Shown in pieces: positions 1 to 7,929 of a stretch of 10,449 bases of DNA; within the stretch, counting starts at the first letter, position 1, and the number at the start of each line of letters is the position of its first letter. The notes below the pieces were generated by a model. That model searched no databases. It had not been told where the DNA came from and worked only from the letters and a program-made list of their open reading frames with translations. The position numbers and the translations under genes were made by a program. This stretch comes from Candidatus Altarchaeum sp. (GTDB lineage Archaea; Altiarchaeota; Altiarchaeia; Altiarchaeales; Altiarchaeaceae), in assembly GCA_018260755.1 (NCBI GenBank), contig JAGTWP010000017.1, positions 15,352-25,800 on the forward strand, in the 5' to 3' direction.

Positions 1-78
1 TCTTCTTAAAATTTAATAGTATTTTGCTTCTTCTTAAAATTTAATAGTATTTTGCTTCTTCTTAAAATTTAATAGTAT
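1..78. repeat. 28-bp tandem repeat, about 2.8 copies
   Basis: The unit begins TCTTCTTAAAATTTAATAGT and recurs at 1, 29 and 57 with an exact 28-base period. The first two copies are identical and the third matches for 22 bases (57-78). The array may continue to the left of the window. It lies 54 bases upstream of the secF start, so it is either promoter-proximal or the 3' flank of an unseen upstream gene. There is no spacer between units, so it is a minisatellite-like array and not a CRISPR array. Function unknown. Confidence 0.93.
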
Positions 79-132
79 AATTCTAATTAAAATTCTAAAA
101 TTTAATTCACAATATAATCCTAAAATTTAAAA

Positions 133-1257
133 ATGTATTCAAAACTAACGACAAAGATACCCTACAAAATATTGATGGCAATTCCGATAGTCATAGCAGT
201 TGTTATGCTTGCAGTAATAGCAATTAACGGATTTCAGATGAGTTTTGATTTTAGCGGAGGTATGTCGCTTGAAATTTATGAAAAATTATCCGACAGCCAG
301 ATAAATGAATTGCATAACGGATTAAACAATGCCAATCTGCAAAATTTAAGATTTTCTTATGATGGAAATACTGTTAAAATAACAACGACCTCTAAAATTT
401 CCAACACCGAACTTCTTTCACTTGTAGAAAAATATATTGAACCGATAAAACTCAATACAAAGAACATATTTGCAATAAATTTAAATTATAGCATTTCTCG
501 CGATGCCAAAGAAAAATTAGAAAGCCGGTTCGGAAATGAAATAACTATAACAGGTAATGACGACAGTACAAACATCATAATAGAAAGAAGGCAAATGAGC
601 GAAAAAGAAATGAAAGAAATTTTATCAGATCCGAATTATAAGATTGACTTTATCAGAGGTAGTTATTCTTTTGAACCGGCAAACGCAAATGTCGGAAGTG
701 TAAGTTCTGTGCTCGGTGCTCATTTAATGGAGGAAATGGTGCGGGCGTTTGCTGTTGCGGTTATTTTAATTACTTTTGTTATATTTATCGCTTATCGCAT
801 ACCTATTCCAACAGTGGCAATTCTTGCAGCGGCATCAATAGATATAATATTTGCAGCAGGATGTATGTCAATATTCGGAATAGAATTAAATTTAACGACT
901 ATGCTTGCATTAGTTATGCTGTTGGGATATTCCGTTGATACGGATATATTATTAACAACCAGAATATTAAACAGAAAAACAAGTGTTAATGAGACCATAG
1001 ATGAAACAATAAAAACCGGACTTACTATGACATTTGCAGCAATGGGAGCTGCTATGACAATATTCATCGTTTCAAATTTCACAACACCGAAAATTGAAGT
1101 ACTTAACGAACTTTCAATGGTAATATTATGCGGACTTTTTATGGATATATTTTCAACATGGTTAATGAACACAGGAATACTGAAATGGTATGTTGAAAGA
1201 AAGACAACAAACATAAGAAGAAAAAAATTATTTAAATTTTCATTATTTCACGAATAA
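133..1257 (+). CDS. secF: Protein-export membrane protein SecF, archaeal type
   Basis: SecF pairs with SecD in the cytoplasmic membrane and assists Sec-dependent translocation; archaea lack SecA, so its role there is presumably late or chaperone-like. The 374 residues show the SecF plan: a first membrane segment at about 12-32, the conserved FDFSGG motif at 38-43, a soluble extracytoplasmic domain at about 44-200, then five membrane segments at roughly 203-221, 225-247, 251-271, 295-315 and 325-350. The signature LGYSVDTDILLTT begins at residue 264 and is the archaeal form of the family motif in the fourth membrane segment. The basic tail (RKTTNIRRKK) fits a cytoplasmic C-terminus. The start is an ATG preceded by TTTAAAA with no Shine-Dalgarno sequence. 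secD follows after 2 bases, so the two are almost certainly co-transcribed. Length and motifs look complete. Confidence 0.95.
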   Translation: MYSKLTTKIPYKILMAIPIVIAVVMLAVIAINGFQMSFDFSGGMSLEIYEKLSDSQINELHNGLNNANLQNLRFSYDGNTVKITTTSKISNTELLSLVEKYIEPIKLNTKNIFAINLNYSISRDAKEKLESRFGNEITITGNDDSTNIIIERRQMSEKEMKEILSDPNYKIDFIRGSYSFEPANANVGSVSSVLGAHLMEEMVRAFAVAVILITFVIFIAYRIPIPTVAILAAASIDIIFAAGCMSIFGIELNLTTMLALVMLLGYSVDTDILLTTRILNRKTSVNETIDETIKTGLTMTFAAMGAAMTIFIVSNFTTPKIEVLNELSMVILCGLFMDIFSTWLMNTGILKWYVERKTTNIRRKKLFKFSLFHE

Positions 1258-1259
1258 AA

Positions 1260-2924
1260 ATGGAACGGAAATCATTCGTCAGGATGTTGAAGAACATAAA
1301 AATATTGCTTTTGCTCACCGCAATAATATTATCGGTTGTATTTTTATATGTGAAACCGTTAAATTTCGGTTCGGAGTTTGTCGGAGGGGTTTATATAGAA
1401 TTAGAACTTGAACATTCCGCAAACAGCACCGAAGAAATGCAGACAATGAAAACAATTCTTGAGAATCGTTTAAATGGCATGGGACTAAGAGATATTCAGG
1501 TTATTACTTGGGGGGATCAATTCTTGGTTGTAAAGATGGCAAAGGCGTCACCCGAGCAGATTAATGAAATTGAAAGTATAATAATGCGTCAGGCAAAATA
1601 TATTGAGAGGGTTGATGGAAAACTGGCGCTTAAAGGAGATGAACTTACTTTGGATACATCAAGCAGAGGTGTGGCAATTACATCTACCGGCGGGGGCTAT
1701 CAGTGGCAGGTTGCAGTCATACATAATCTTGAAGGTGCAAACCGATTCGGCGAGGCAATTGCAGGCAAAATGGGCAGACCTATTGACTCTTTTATAGACG
1801 CTCCTGAAAATACATCAATCCTGCTTACAGAGGCAACTTATAAACGTCTTCATTCAATGACAAGTTTTAAAACATTGGAGGGGTGGGATATTGCATTTCA
1901 CGGATTTGATAACGGGATATATATAATAGAAAACAGATCCCAGATTCAGATTACACAAATAAAGACAATAAAGACAAACAATGATGAAAATAACAAAAGC
2001 ACTGCACAGGAAGAAAATTTTGACTTTGACGACCTGAAAGCACAATTAGATGAATTAAAAAACAAAGGTATCAACACAATAATCATAGCACAGGACAAAG
2101 ATGACAATATTACAATTCAGGTTGAAAATTTCATTGCTGAAAACGGATTTAAAGTAATAAGAAAGCCAAAAGGTGATACAATTTATGCAGAGTGGATAAA
2201 AGAACTTACCGGACTTCAAAGTTCTCCGCGGCTTAATTTCTTTTCATCGGGACCTGTATATAATGCAGTAATTGAAGGAACTAGCCCAACGAAAGCAGAT
2301 GCCGAAAATAAGGTGGTCGCCACACAGGTCTTATTAAGTTCTGGAAATTTACCTATAAAAATCCTTCCAATATGCGGGACAACATTTGCCGAAAATACAG
2401 AACAATGCGGAGGAAAGGAAACAACCTTTGACTCTGTATTAGGAGAGAAATTTTTAAGCATTTCTGCAATAATCGGAATAATAACAATTATTGTTGTTTC
2501 CATAATAATTTTTATCAGGTACAGAAAGATGATATTAGCAATTCCCGTAATGCTTACCTGTTTAAGCGAGATAATAATAATACTTGGGTTTGCATCAATG
2601 ATTCACTGGGAACTTGATTTACTTGCAATCGCAGGTATAATAATCGTTGTCGGAACTGGGGTTGATAACCAGATAGTAATTCTTGATGAAACATTAAAGA
2701 GGGGAAAGAAAAAAGAGGTTGTAAGTATCGTAGAAAGAATCAAAAGTGCGTTTTTCATAATATTCGTAAGTGCGGGAACCATAATAGTTGTTATGCTTGC
2801 ATTAATGGGTATTGAGGCCGGAATGCTTAAGGGCTTTGCATTTACAACAATTGCAGGAGTCCTGATCGGAGTAATTATTACAAGACCTGCATTTGCAAAG
2901 ATTGTGGAATATATTATGAGGTGA
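1260..2924 (+). CDS. secD: Protein-export membrane protein SecD, archaeal type
   Basis: SecD is the larger partner of SecF in the Sec accessory complex. The 554-residue protein has a first membrane segment at 11-31, the FGSEFVGG motif at 36-43 (counterpart of SecF FDFSGG), a long extracytoplasmic region to about 400, and five closing membrane segments at about 402-419, 424-446, 451-468, 494-517 and 522-545. The archaeal signature GTGVDNQIVILDE occupies 465-477, and LSSGNLPIKI (359-368) matches the conserved stretch before the second membrane segment. Residues about 232-268 are a charged, Asn/Asp/Glu-rich linker that contains a 9-base tandem repeat. Two cysteines (C372, C383) flank a short loop on the outer side and could form a disulfide. 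The ATG lies 2 bases after the secF stop without a Shine-Dalgarno sequence, so translation coupled to secF is likely (inference). Confidence 0.95.
   Translation: MERKSFVRMLKNIKILLLLTAIILSVVFLYVKPLNFGSEFVGGVYIELELEHSANSTEEMQTMKTILENRLNGMGLRDIQVITWGDQFLVVKMAKASPEQINEIESIIMRQAKYIERVDGKLALKGDELTLDTSSRGVAITSTGGGYQWQVAVIHNLEGANRFGEAIAGKMGRPIDSFIDAPENTSILLTEATYKRLHSMTSFKTLEGWDIAFHGFDNGIYIIENRSQIQITQIKTIKTNNDENNKSTAQEENFDFDDLKAQLDELKNKGINTIIIAQDKDDNITIQVENFIAENGFKVIRKPKGDTIYAEWIKELTGLQSSPRLNFFSSGPVYNAVIEGTSPTKADAENKVVATQVLLSSGNLPIKILPICGTTFAENTEQCGGKETTFDSVLGEKFLSISAIIGIITIIVVSIIIFIRYRKMILAIPVMLTCLSEIIIILGFASMIHWELDLLAIAGIIIVVGTGVDNQIVILDETLKRGKKKEVVSIVERIKSAFFIIFVSAGTIIVVMLALMGIEAGMLKGFAFTTIAGVLIGVIITRPAFAKIVEYIMR
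1958..1975. repeat. 9-bp tandem duplication inside secD
   Basis: AATAAAGAC occurs twice back to back and keeps the reading frame. It encodes part of the IKTIKT stretch in the low-complexity linker of SecD (about residues 233-239). It is short enough to be chance alone, but it fits the window-wide pattern of small tandem duplications. Confidence 0.6.
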
Positions 2925-2948
2925 AAATTTTATGTGTGAAAATTTTAT
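2921..2948. repeat. 15-bp tandem duplication over the secD stop
   Basis: GTGAAAATTTTAT is found at 2921-2933 and again at 2936-2948, a 15-base period. The first copy contains the secD stop codon (TGA, 2922-2924). The second copy supplies the left arm of the AT-only hairpin described at 2939-2960. Confidence 0.8.
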
Positions 2949-2969
2949 CTTTAAAATTTTAAAATTTTT
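2939..2969 (+). terminator. Possible secD terminator: AT hairpin and T-rich tract
   Basis: In the 57-base convergent gap between secD and cobU, AAAATTTTA (2939-2947) can pair with TAAAATTTT (2952-2960) around a 4-base loop, giving a 9-bp stem made only of A and T. It is followed by A/T sequence with a five-T run (2965-2969) and further T-rich sequence. Archaeal termination mainly needs T tracts, so the T runs may matter more than the weak stem. In such AT-rich DNA this can arise by chance. Confidence 0.35.
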
Positions 2970-2981
2970 CCTTTCACTTTT

Positions 2982-3530
2982 TCACTTTATTTTGAGCGGA
3001 ATTCCTGCAAACATAAAATAAAATTGAGTTGAGTGTTTCGCAATAATCTGATTTGCTCTGCCAAGTAGATCAGCATACCTTCTTGAAATTTTATTTGCCG
3101 GAATAATTCCTTTTCCGACTTCATTTGAAATTATTATAAATTTATTATTGTTCTTTTTTATTCCTTTCCTGATTTCTTTGAGCATTTTTTCAATCTCAGA
3201 TGTTATGCTACTTTCATCAGCATTCTTATTTTCGGCAAAAAAATTTGATACGAGAAGCGTTAAGCAGTCAATTATAATTACCGAATTTTCAATTTCTCTG
3301 AGCTTTGATGCAACATCGTAAATTTTTCCTACTTCCATAACATTCCATGTGTTTGGCCTGTTGTTTTTGTGTCTTTCAATCCTTTCGGTCATTTCGGCAT
3401 CCTTTCCGTCATTTTTATATGTTGCAATATAAACAATTTTTTTATTTTCGTTTTTTGAAATTTTGTTTGCAATTTCGCCAGCATACCTGCTTTTCCCACT
3501 CCTAATCCCGCCTAAAATAAATATGAGCAT
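2982..3530 (-). CDS. cobU: CobU-type adenosylcobinamide kinase / adenosylcobinamide-phosphate guanylyltransferase
   Basis: CobU phosphorylates adenosylcobinamide and then transfers GMP to give AdoCbi-GDP, the activated donor for nucleotide-loop assembly in cobalamin synthesis or salvage. The 182-residue length is normal. Visible motifs are the P-loop GGIRSGKS (7-14), the RIERH block (50-54) containing the conserved histidine region used in guanylylation, a Walker B-like VIIIDCLTLLVSN (84-96), NEVGKGIIP (136-144) and the C-terminal GIPLKIK. It is the last gene of a minus-strand block, 25 bases after the phosphatase gene, and converges on secD. The ATG is preceded by AAATTTAAAA with no Shine-Dalgarno sequence. 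CobU is the bacterial enzyme; archaea generally use the unrelated CobY, so a transfer from bacteria is likely (inference). Confidence 0.92.
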   Translation of the reverse strand: MLIFILGGIRSGKSRYAGEIANKISKNENKKIVYIATYKNDGKDAEMTERIERHKNNRPNTWNVMEVGKIYDVASKLREIENSVIIIDCLTLLVSNFFAENKNADESSITSEIEKMLKEIRKGIKKNNNKFIIISNEVGKGIIPANKISRRYADLLGRANQIIAKHSTQFYFMFAGIPLKIK

Positions 3531-3542
3531 TTTTAAATTTTG

Positions 3543-3562
3543 CTTTTAGATACTTTTAGATA
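3543..3562. repeat. 10-bp tandem duplication at the cobC/cobU junction
   Basis: CTTTTAGATA is present twice without interruption (3543-3552 and 3553-3562). The second copy contains the phosphatase stop codon (TAA on the minus strand, 3558-3556), and the first lies in the 25-base gap before cobU. It is a perfect repeat at a gene boundary. Confidence 0.8.
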
Positions 3563-4203
3563 TTTCCATTGAGCATACCAATAACCCCGAAAATTTTGTG
3601 TGTGTCCCCATTCTGATAATATTCAAGGACATTGATACCTCCGAAATCTTGCTTTATCATGAAAAAATTTTCAAAAGATAAATTTAACGCATCACAAATT
3701 ATGATTCTATTTGTTCCGCCGTGTGCTACAACAATTATGGTGCGTTCCTTTGTATCCTTTATTTCTTCTTTATTTGCATTGATAATAAAATTTAGTCCTT
3801 TTAATACCCTGTCTTTAAAGTCCTTAAATGTCTCCGCATTCGGGATTGAAAAATTTAACGGACTGTTTAAGTATTCATCCGTCTTACTTTTTCCGTATTT
3901 AGACGAAATTTCATTGTAGGTCATGCCTTCCCAGTCGCCAAAATTTCTTTCGTTAAGTTCACAAATTTTATTTAAGGATTCAAAGCCATTATGCTCCGAA
4001 ATTATTCCTGCTGTTTCGTAACTTCTTGACAAACAAGACGAATAAATTTTTGAAATTTTGTAATTTAAAGTTTTAATTTTGTTTCCGAGCAAGACGGCAT
4101 TCTTTCTTCCGATGGAATTTAAAGGCACATCTTTGTTTCCCTGATATCTTTTTTCAATTGCCCAGTCGGTTTCACAGTGCCTTACGAGGATTATTCGCAA
4201 CAT
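3556..4203 (-). CDS. cobC: Histidine phosphatase, probable alpha-ribazole phosphatase (CobC-like)
   Basis: This is a member of the histidine phosphatase (phosphoglycerate mutase-like) superfamily, 215 residues. The catalytic set is visible: LVRHCET at 6-12 with Arg8 and the phospho-acceptor His9, SRSYETA (59-65) with Arg60, ELNERNFGDWEG (82-93) with the general acid/base Glu85, and VAHGGTNR (159-166) with His161. The FGxWEG block is typical of CobC and its phosphoglycerate mutase-like relatives. Placement directly before cobU supports removal of the phosphate from alpha-ribazole phosphate or cobalamin phosphate; a general sugar-phosphate phosphatase is the main alternative. The usual RHG is RHC here. 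I chose the ATG at 4203: a longer frame opens with TTG at 4236 but adds only 11 residues before the universally early RH motif, and the ATG has the TAAAAATG context seen in neighbouring genes. Confidence 0.82.
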   Translation of the reverse strand: MLRIILVRHCETDWAIEKRYQGNKDVPLNSIGRKNAVLLGNKIKTLNYKISKIYSSCLSRSYETAGIISEHNGFESLNKICELNERNFGDWEGMTYNEISSKYGKSKTDEYLNSPLNFSIPNAETFKDFKDRVLKGLNFIINANKEEIKDTKERTIIVVAHGGTNRIIICDALNLSFENFFMIKQDFGGINVLEYYQNGDTHKIFGVIGMLNGNI

Positions 4204-4244
4204 TTTTATTAAAATTTTAATTAAATTTTGATGCAAAATAATGT

Positions 4245-7200
4245 CTATACGAACAACTTTTCAATATCTTCCCTGCCTAATTTCTTGAAAATCCCTTCGT
4301 CAACTGCAATCACATTCTTAACAAGGTTCAGTTTGCTTTCCTGAAGCAAGAGTATTTTTTCTTCAATGCTGTCTTTTGTAATTGTTTTATAAACGAATAT
4401 GTTTTTATTCTGTCCTATCCTGTGTGTTCTGTCCATTGCCTGCATCTCAGCAGCGGGATTCCACCACGGATCAACAATAAACACATAATCTGCTTCGGTG
4501 AGATTCAAACCCAGTCCACCGGCTTTCAAACTGATGAGAAATGCACTTATGTTTGAATCATTCTGAAACTGCTCTACAACAGATTTTCTGTTTGTGGTGC
4601 TTCCGTCAAGATAGGAAAATTTTATACCTTTTCTTTCAAATTCATTTCTGAAGACATGCAACATCTTGACAAACGAAGAAAAAACAAGGACTTTATGCCC
4701 CCCGGCAATGACTTCCTCAATTTGTTTCATGAGCATGTTTAATTTACCTGACCCTCCTGTGTATCTTTCATCAACAAGCACGGGATGATTGCATATCTGT
4801 CTTAATTTTATAAGTCCCTGCAATATCTTAAATCTGGATTTCATGAAACCTCCGGCATTTATCGCATCCTCTATCTCTTTTTTGATTTTAAATTTCCATG
4901 CTTCATAAATTTCTCTTTGTTCCGGCTCCATCTCGCAGTAGGATGTGAAAATTTGTTTTTCAGGAAGTTCCTTTGCAACCGTTTCTTTCTTCCTCATCAG
5001 TAAAAAAGGGTTTATTATGTTTTTAAGTGCATTCATTTTATGTTCGTCTTTCTCCTTTTCAATGCTCTTTGCAAATGTCTCTTTAAAATACTTTATGTTT
5101 CCCAATAGCCCTGGATTGAGAAATGCAAACTGCGACCATAATTCAAGGGAATTATTTTCTATCGGTGTTCCTGTCATCGCCAGTTTATGCTTTGCTTTAA
5201 GTTTATATATTTCTTTGGTGGTTTTTGAGAGGGGGTTCTTTATACTTTGTGATTCGTCAAGGATTACATAATGGAAGTCCTTATCTTTAAACATATCCGT
5301 ATCATTCCTTAAAGTCGCATAAGTAGTAAGAATTATATCCGCATTCTTTTTCCAAATTTTTGTGCTGTCACGAACTCTTTCAAGCCCGTGATGAACATAA
5401 ACATTGAGCGAGGGGGTAAATTTCCGAATTTCATTTACCCAGTTAAACACAAGAGATGCAGGAACTATTACAAGTGAAGGCATCTTAACCCCATGTTCTT
5501 TTTCGTAAAGCAGCAAGCTCAACACCTGAACCGTTTTGCCTAATCCCATCTCATCTGCAAGGCATCCCCCTAAACCAAACTCCTTCAGGAACTGCAGCCA
5601 GTCATAACCTGCTTTTTGATATGCTCTTAGTTCACCGTTTAGTTTTTTAGGGAGCGGAATATGTTTTATCTCCTTAAAACTGGAAAATTTATCTCTGATT
5701 TCTTTAAATTTTTCATCTGCCTTTGACATTTCTGAAATATCCAGCAGCGCCTCTATAATGGCAATCTGTGACCTTGATGCCCTTATGGTTTCATTTTTTT
5801 CATCCTGTTCCAAAAGACCTGCAATACCTGATAGTTTATCAAGCCATTTTTTCGGAATAACTCCTCTTCTTCCGTCACTCAATTTAATAAATCTCTCGTT
5901 GCTATTTATTGAAGAAATTATTTGATTAAAAGAAACATCCTCTTTTCCGAAAGATACACCCCCTTTTAAATCAAACCAGTCAATTCCGCTTGATATCTCT
6001 AATTTCAGCTTTGGCTCTTCCAAAGAAATTTTATTATTGACCAATTCGGATTTTCCGTAAATTTCATAACCCTTTGCGATTAAATCATTTGACACATCTG
6101 TAAGCCAGAGATATGGCTCTATATCAGGTATAAGCAAATCGCCGCGTTCTGCTGTGTGATGGTCAAGAAGTACTTTGAAATATTCCTTCTCTTTTTCCCG
6201 GTTCCTTGGTATCCTGATAATTTTTCCTTTTTCGTTTTTGAACACAATATCCTGCCTGTCGGTGTATAAGCTCTCGTGTTTATCATAGAGAAACCGCAGC
6301 TCAATACCAAATGATTCACCATAGTCCCTGAGATACAAACGGGGAATCGGCTCAAAATTTTGTTCTTCAATCTCATAATCCCTCGGAAGTGTAACCTTCC
6401 CTATTTTTGATAACTTATAATAGTATTTTTCAATAACATCATTTAGCTGGCCGAGTTCTATTTCCGCATCCGAAAATTCCGATATGTTCTTTATGATTTC
6501 AATGTACGAACATTCAATCTCAAATAAAATAAAATTATTCTTTTTATCATTATAGACAGAAACCCATAAAGGCTCTTTTCCGAGAAAATCAATATTCTTT
6601 TTATTAATCCGAAATTTTTCTTCGCCTTTATTTATCATTAATCTCAGGACTGCTTTTTTTCGATTTTTGTCCTCGCTAATATTGATCTCAATTTCACCTT
6701 TTTCGTTATAAAATATACAGTTCTGAAACGCCTGCGGGTCTTCATTGTATAAATTTCTCATTTCTGCCAACAACCTGCTGCTGTCTATTCCCTTAAATTT
6801 TGTCTCAACGAGCTTTTCAGATGAGGCAAGCCATCCTTTTTCATGCTCCAAATTCGTGATAAACAAATCAAAAATTTTTCTTCTGTTGGTAGGTATTGTG
6901 TCATAATATTCTCTTATAGTTTTAAGGGTTGTATCAGAAGGTTTTCCGAGAGCGCCTGATTTGAGAATACTTTTTTTTACTACGGATATAAAAAAGTAAT
7001 TGCCGTACTCGGATGTATGTTTTTCTACATTAAAATAAAACAAATATCTTTTTTCATGATTTATTTTTGGTTTTTCAGGAAGGATCGAATCAACTTTGCT
7101 AATGAAATTATAAAACTGTTCCGCACGGATTTCGGACATAAATTCTTCCTTCACTTCTGATATTTGTTTTTTGTTTTTTTGCAGAAATAAAGCAAGCAAT

Positions 7201-7865
7201 GATGCAGCGGCGTGTTTGCATCTTGAGTGTTCATATTGAGGATGGCAATCACAGCGCGTATAGAGTGAAAAGATATTATCAAATCCCCGTCTCGATGTGT
7301 GAACTTTTATTTTACCCCGCATGGATCGCATTTCCCACGAATAAACAGCTGTGATTTTTTCATCTATTTCCGTAAGCATTTCTCTGTCAGTTAAGGACTT
7401 TATTTCTATCTTCTTTTTTTCCAATATATCAAATGCATCGGAAACAGCTTCTTTTGAAGTGCATTTTATTATATCCTTCAGGGCGAAATTCCATGAGTCC
7501 TCTTCTTTGTTATCGCCTTTATTTTCTTTATCCGGTGCGTTTTCTTCCGAAGGACGATTTAAATTATCATTAATTGTGTCTTTGTATTCGTATAAAAATT
7601 TAAGTAAAACCGCAATAACATGTTTGCAGCCATTACCATCATAAGGACATGTGCAGTTGCTGTGAATTGCATTCTTAACAAGAGTGATATTAACATTATA
7701 TATGCCATAGTGTCCTTCAACCCGTGCATAAATTTTTTTACCTCCTTCTGTTACATTCATAAATTTTATATTTCCATCATAATAATATCTTTTTCCTCGC
7801 TCAAATATGTTTGTTGAATCCGCGTATGCTCTGATTTTATTTTCGGTGAGTTCGTTTAAATCCAT
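4245..7865 (-). CDS. SNF2-family DNA-dependent ATPase with two SWIM zinc-binding motifs
   Basis: This 1206-residue Swi2/Snf2 superfamily-2 ATPase probably translocates on double-stranded DNA and remodels bound proteins; its target is unknown. Residues 71-82 (C71, C73, C80, H82) and 205-218 (C205, C207, C216, H218) both fit the SWIM pattern CxC...CxH, joined by an acidic linker at about 100-125. Residues about 250-735 match no motif I recognise and probably include the helicase-associated region of the bacterial SNF2 family. The motor begins near 745: DEMGLGKT (771-778, Walker A), DESQ (870-873, motif II), MTGTPIENN (897-905, motif III), LKAGGLGLNL (1113-1122, motif V) and DRTHRIGQ (1145-1152, motif VI). 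All motor motifs are intact. It is the first gene of the minus-strand block, 41 bases ahead of the phosphatase. Its start codon lies in a 35-base duplication. The architecture is best known from bacteria, so transfer is possible. Confidence 0.95.
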   Translation of the reverse strand: MDLNELTENKIRAYADSTNIFERGKRYYYDGNIKFMNVTEGGKKIYARVEGHYGIYNVNITLVKNAIHSNCTCPYDGNGCKHVIAVLLKFLYEYKDTINDNLNRPSEENAPDKENKGDNKEEDSWNFALKDIIKCTSKEAVSDAFDILEKKKIEIKSLTDREMLTEIDEKITAVYSWEMRSMRGKIKVHTSRRGFDNIFSLYTRCDCHPQYEHSRCKHAAASLLALFLQKNKKQISEVKEEFMSEIRAEQFYNFISKVDSILPEKPKINHEKRYLFYFNVEKHTSEYGNYFFISVVKKSILKSGALGKPSDTTLKTIREYYDTIPTNRRKIFDLFITNLEHEKGWLASSEKLVETKFKGIDSSRLLAEMRNLYNEDPQAFQNCIFYNEKGEIEINISEDKNRKKAVLRLMINKGEEKFRINKKNIDFLGKEPLWVSVYNDKKNNFILFEIECSYIEIIKNISEFSDAEIELGQLNDVIEKYYYKLSKIGKVTLPRDYEIEEQNFEPIPRLYLRDYGESFGIELRFLYDKHESLYTDRQDIVFKNEKGKIIRIPRNREKEKEYFKVLLDHHTAERGDLLIPDIEPYLWLTDVSNDLIAKGYEIYGKSELVNNKISLEEPKLKLEISSGIDWFDLKGGVSFGKEDVSFNQIISSINSNERFIKLSDGRRGVIPKKWLDKLSGIAGLLEQDEKNETIRASRSQIAIIEALLDISEMSKADEKFKEIRDKFSSFKEIKHIPLPKKLNGELRAYQKAGYDWLQFLKEFGLGGCLADEMGLGKTVQVLSLLLYEKEHGVKMPSLVIVPASLVFNWVNEIRKFTPSLNVYVHHGLERVRDSTKIWKKNADIILTTYATLRNDTDMFKDKDFHYVILDESQSIKNPLSKTTKEIYKLKAKHKLAMTGTPIENNSLELWSQFAFLNPGLLGNIKYFKETFAKSIEKEKDEHKMNALKNIINPFLLMRKKETVAKELPEKQIFTSYCEMEPEQREIYEAWKFKIKKEIEDAINAGGFMKSRFKILQGLIKLRQICNHPVLVDERYTGGSGKLNMLMKQIEEVIAGGHKVLVFSSFVKMLHVFRNEFERKGIKFSYLDGSTTNRKSVVEQFQNDSNISAFLISLKAGGLGLNLTEADYVFIVDPWWNPAAEMQAMDRTHRIGQNKNIFVYKTITKDSIEEKILLLQESKLNLVKNVIAVDEGIFKKLGREDIEKLFV

Positions 7866-7929
7866 CTTTGTTATTCCCCAATGTAAGAATTAAAATCCAT
7901 CTTTGTTATTCCCCAATGTAAGAATTAAA
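7858..7929. repeat. 35-bp tandem duplication spanning the SNF2 start codon
   Basis: Two perfect copies with a 35-base period run from 7858 to 7929 (72 bases in total), joined without a spacer. The proximal copy carries the real start codon of the SNF2 gene (7865) with its first codons, and the distal copy carries an identical ATG context at 7900. Because 35 is not a multiple of three, the distal ATG is out of frame. Perfect identity suggests a recent duplication or one kept by selection. Confidence 0.95.
7871..7900 (-). other. Nine-codon upstream ORF created by the duplication
   Basis: On the minus strand the distal repeat copy reads ATG, eight more codons (peptide MDFNSYIGE), then TAA at 7873-7871, ending 5 bases before the SNF2 ATG. 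Its start context is identical to that of the SNF2 gene. If the transcript begins upstream of 7900, ribosomes would meet this start first and could then re-initiate. The ORF is certain in sequence; its translation is speculation. Confidence 0.3.

Noticed and set aside
1-78. Start of a CRISPR array
   Set aside because: The 28-base period is continuous with no variable spacer between units, so it is a plain tandem repeat.
4204-4236. N-terminal extension of the phosphatase from a TTG start at 4236
   Set aside because: The extra 11 residues come from AT-rich repeat-like sequence, precede the usual N-terminal RH motif of the family, and lack the A-run start context that the ATG at 4203 has.
5940-6376. 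Additional genes antisense to or overlapping the SNF2 gene
   Set aside because: The SNF2 frame is continuous and well supported by motifs; other open frames within it have no recognisable motif and no start context.
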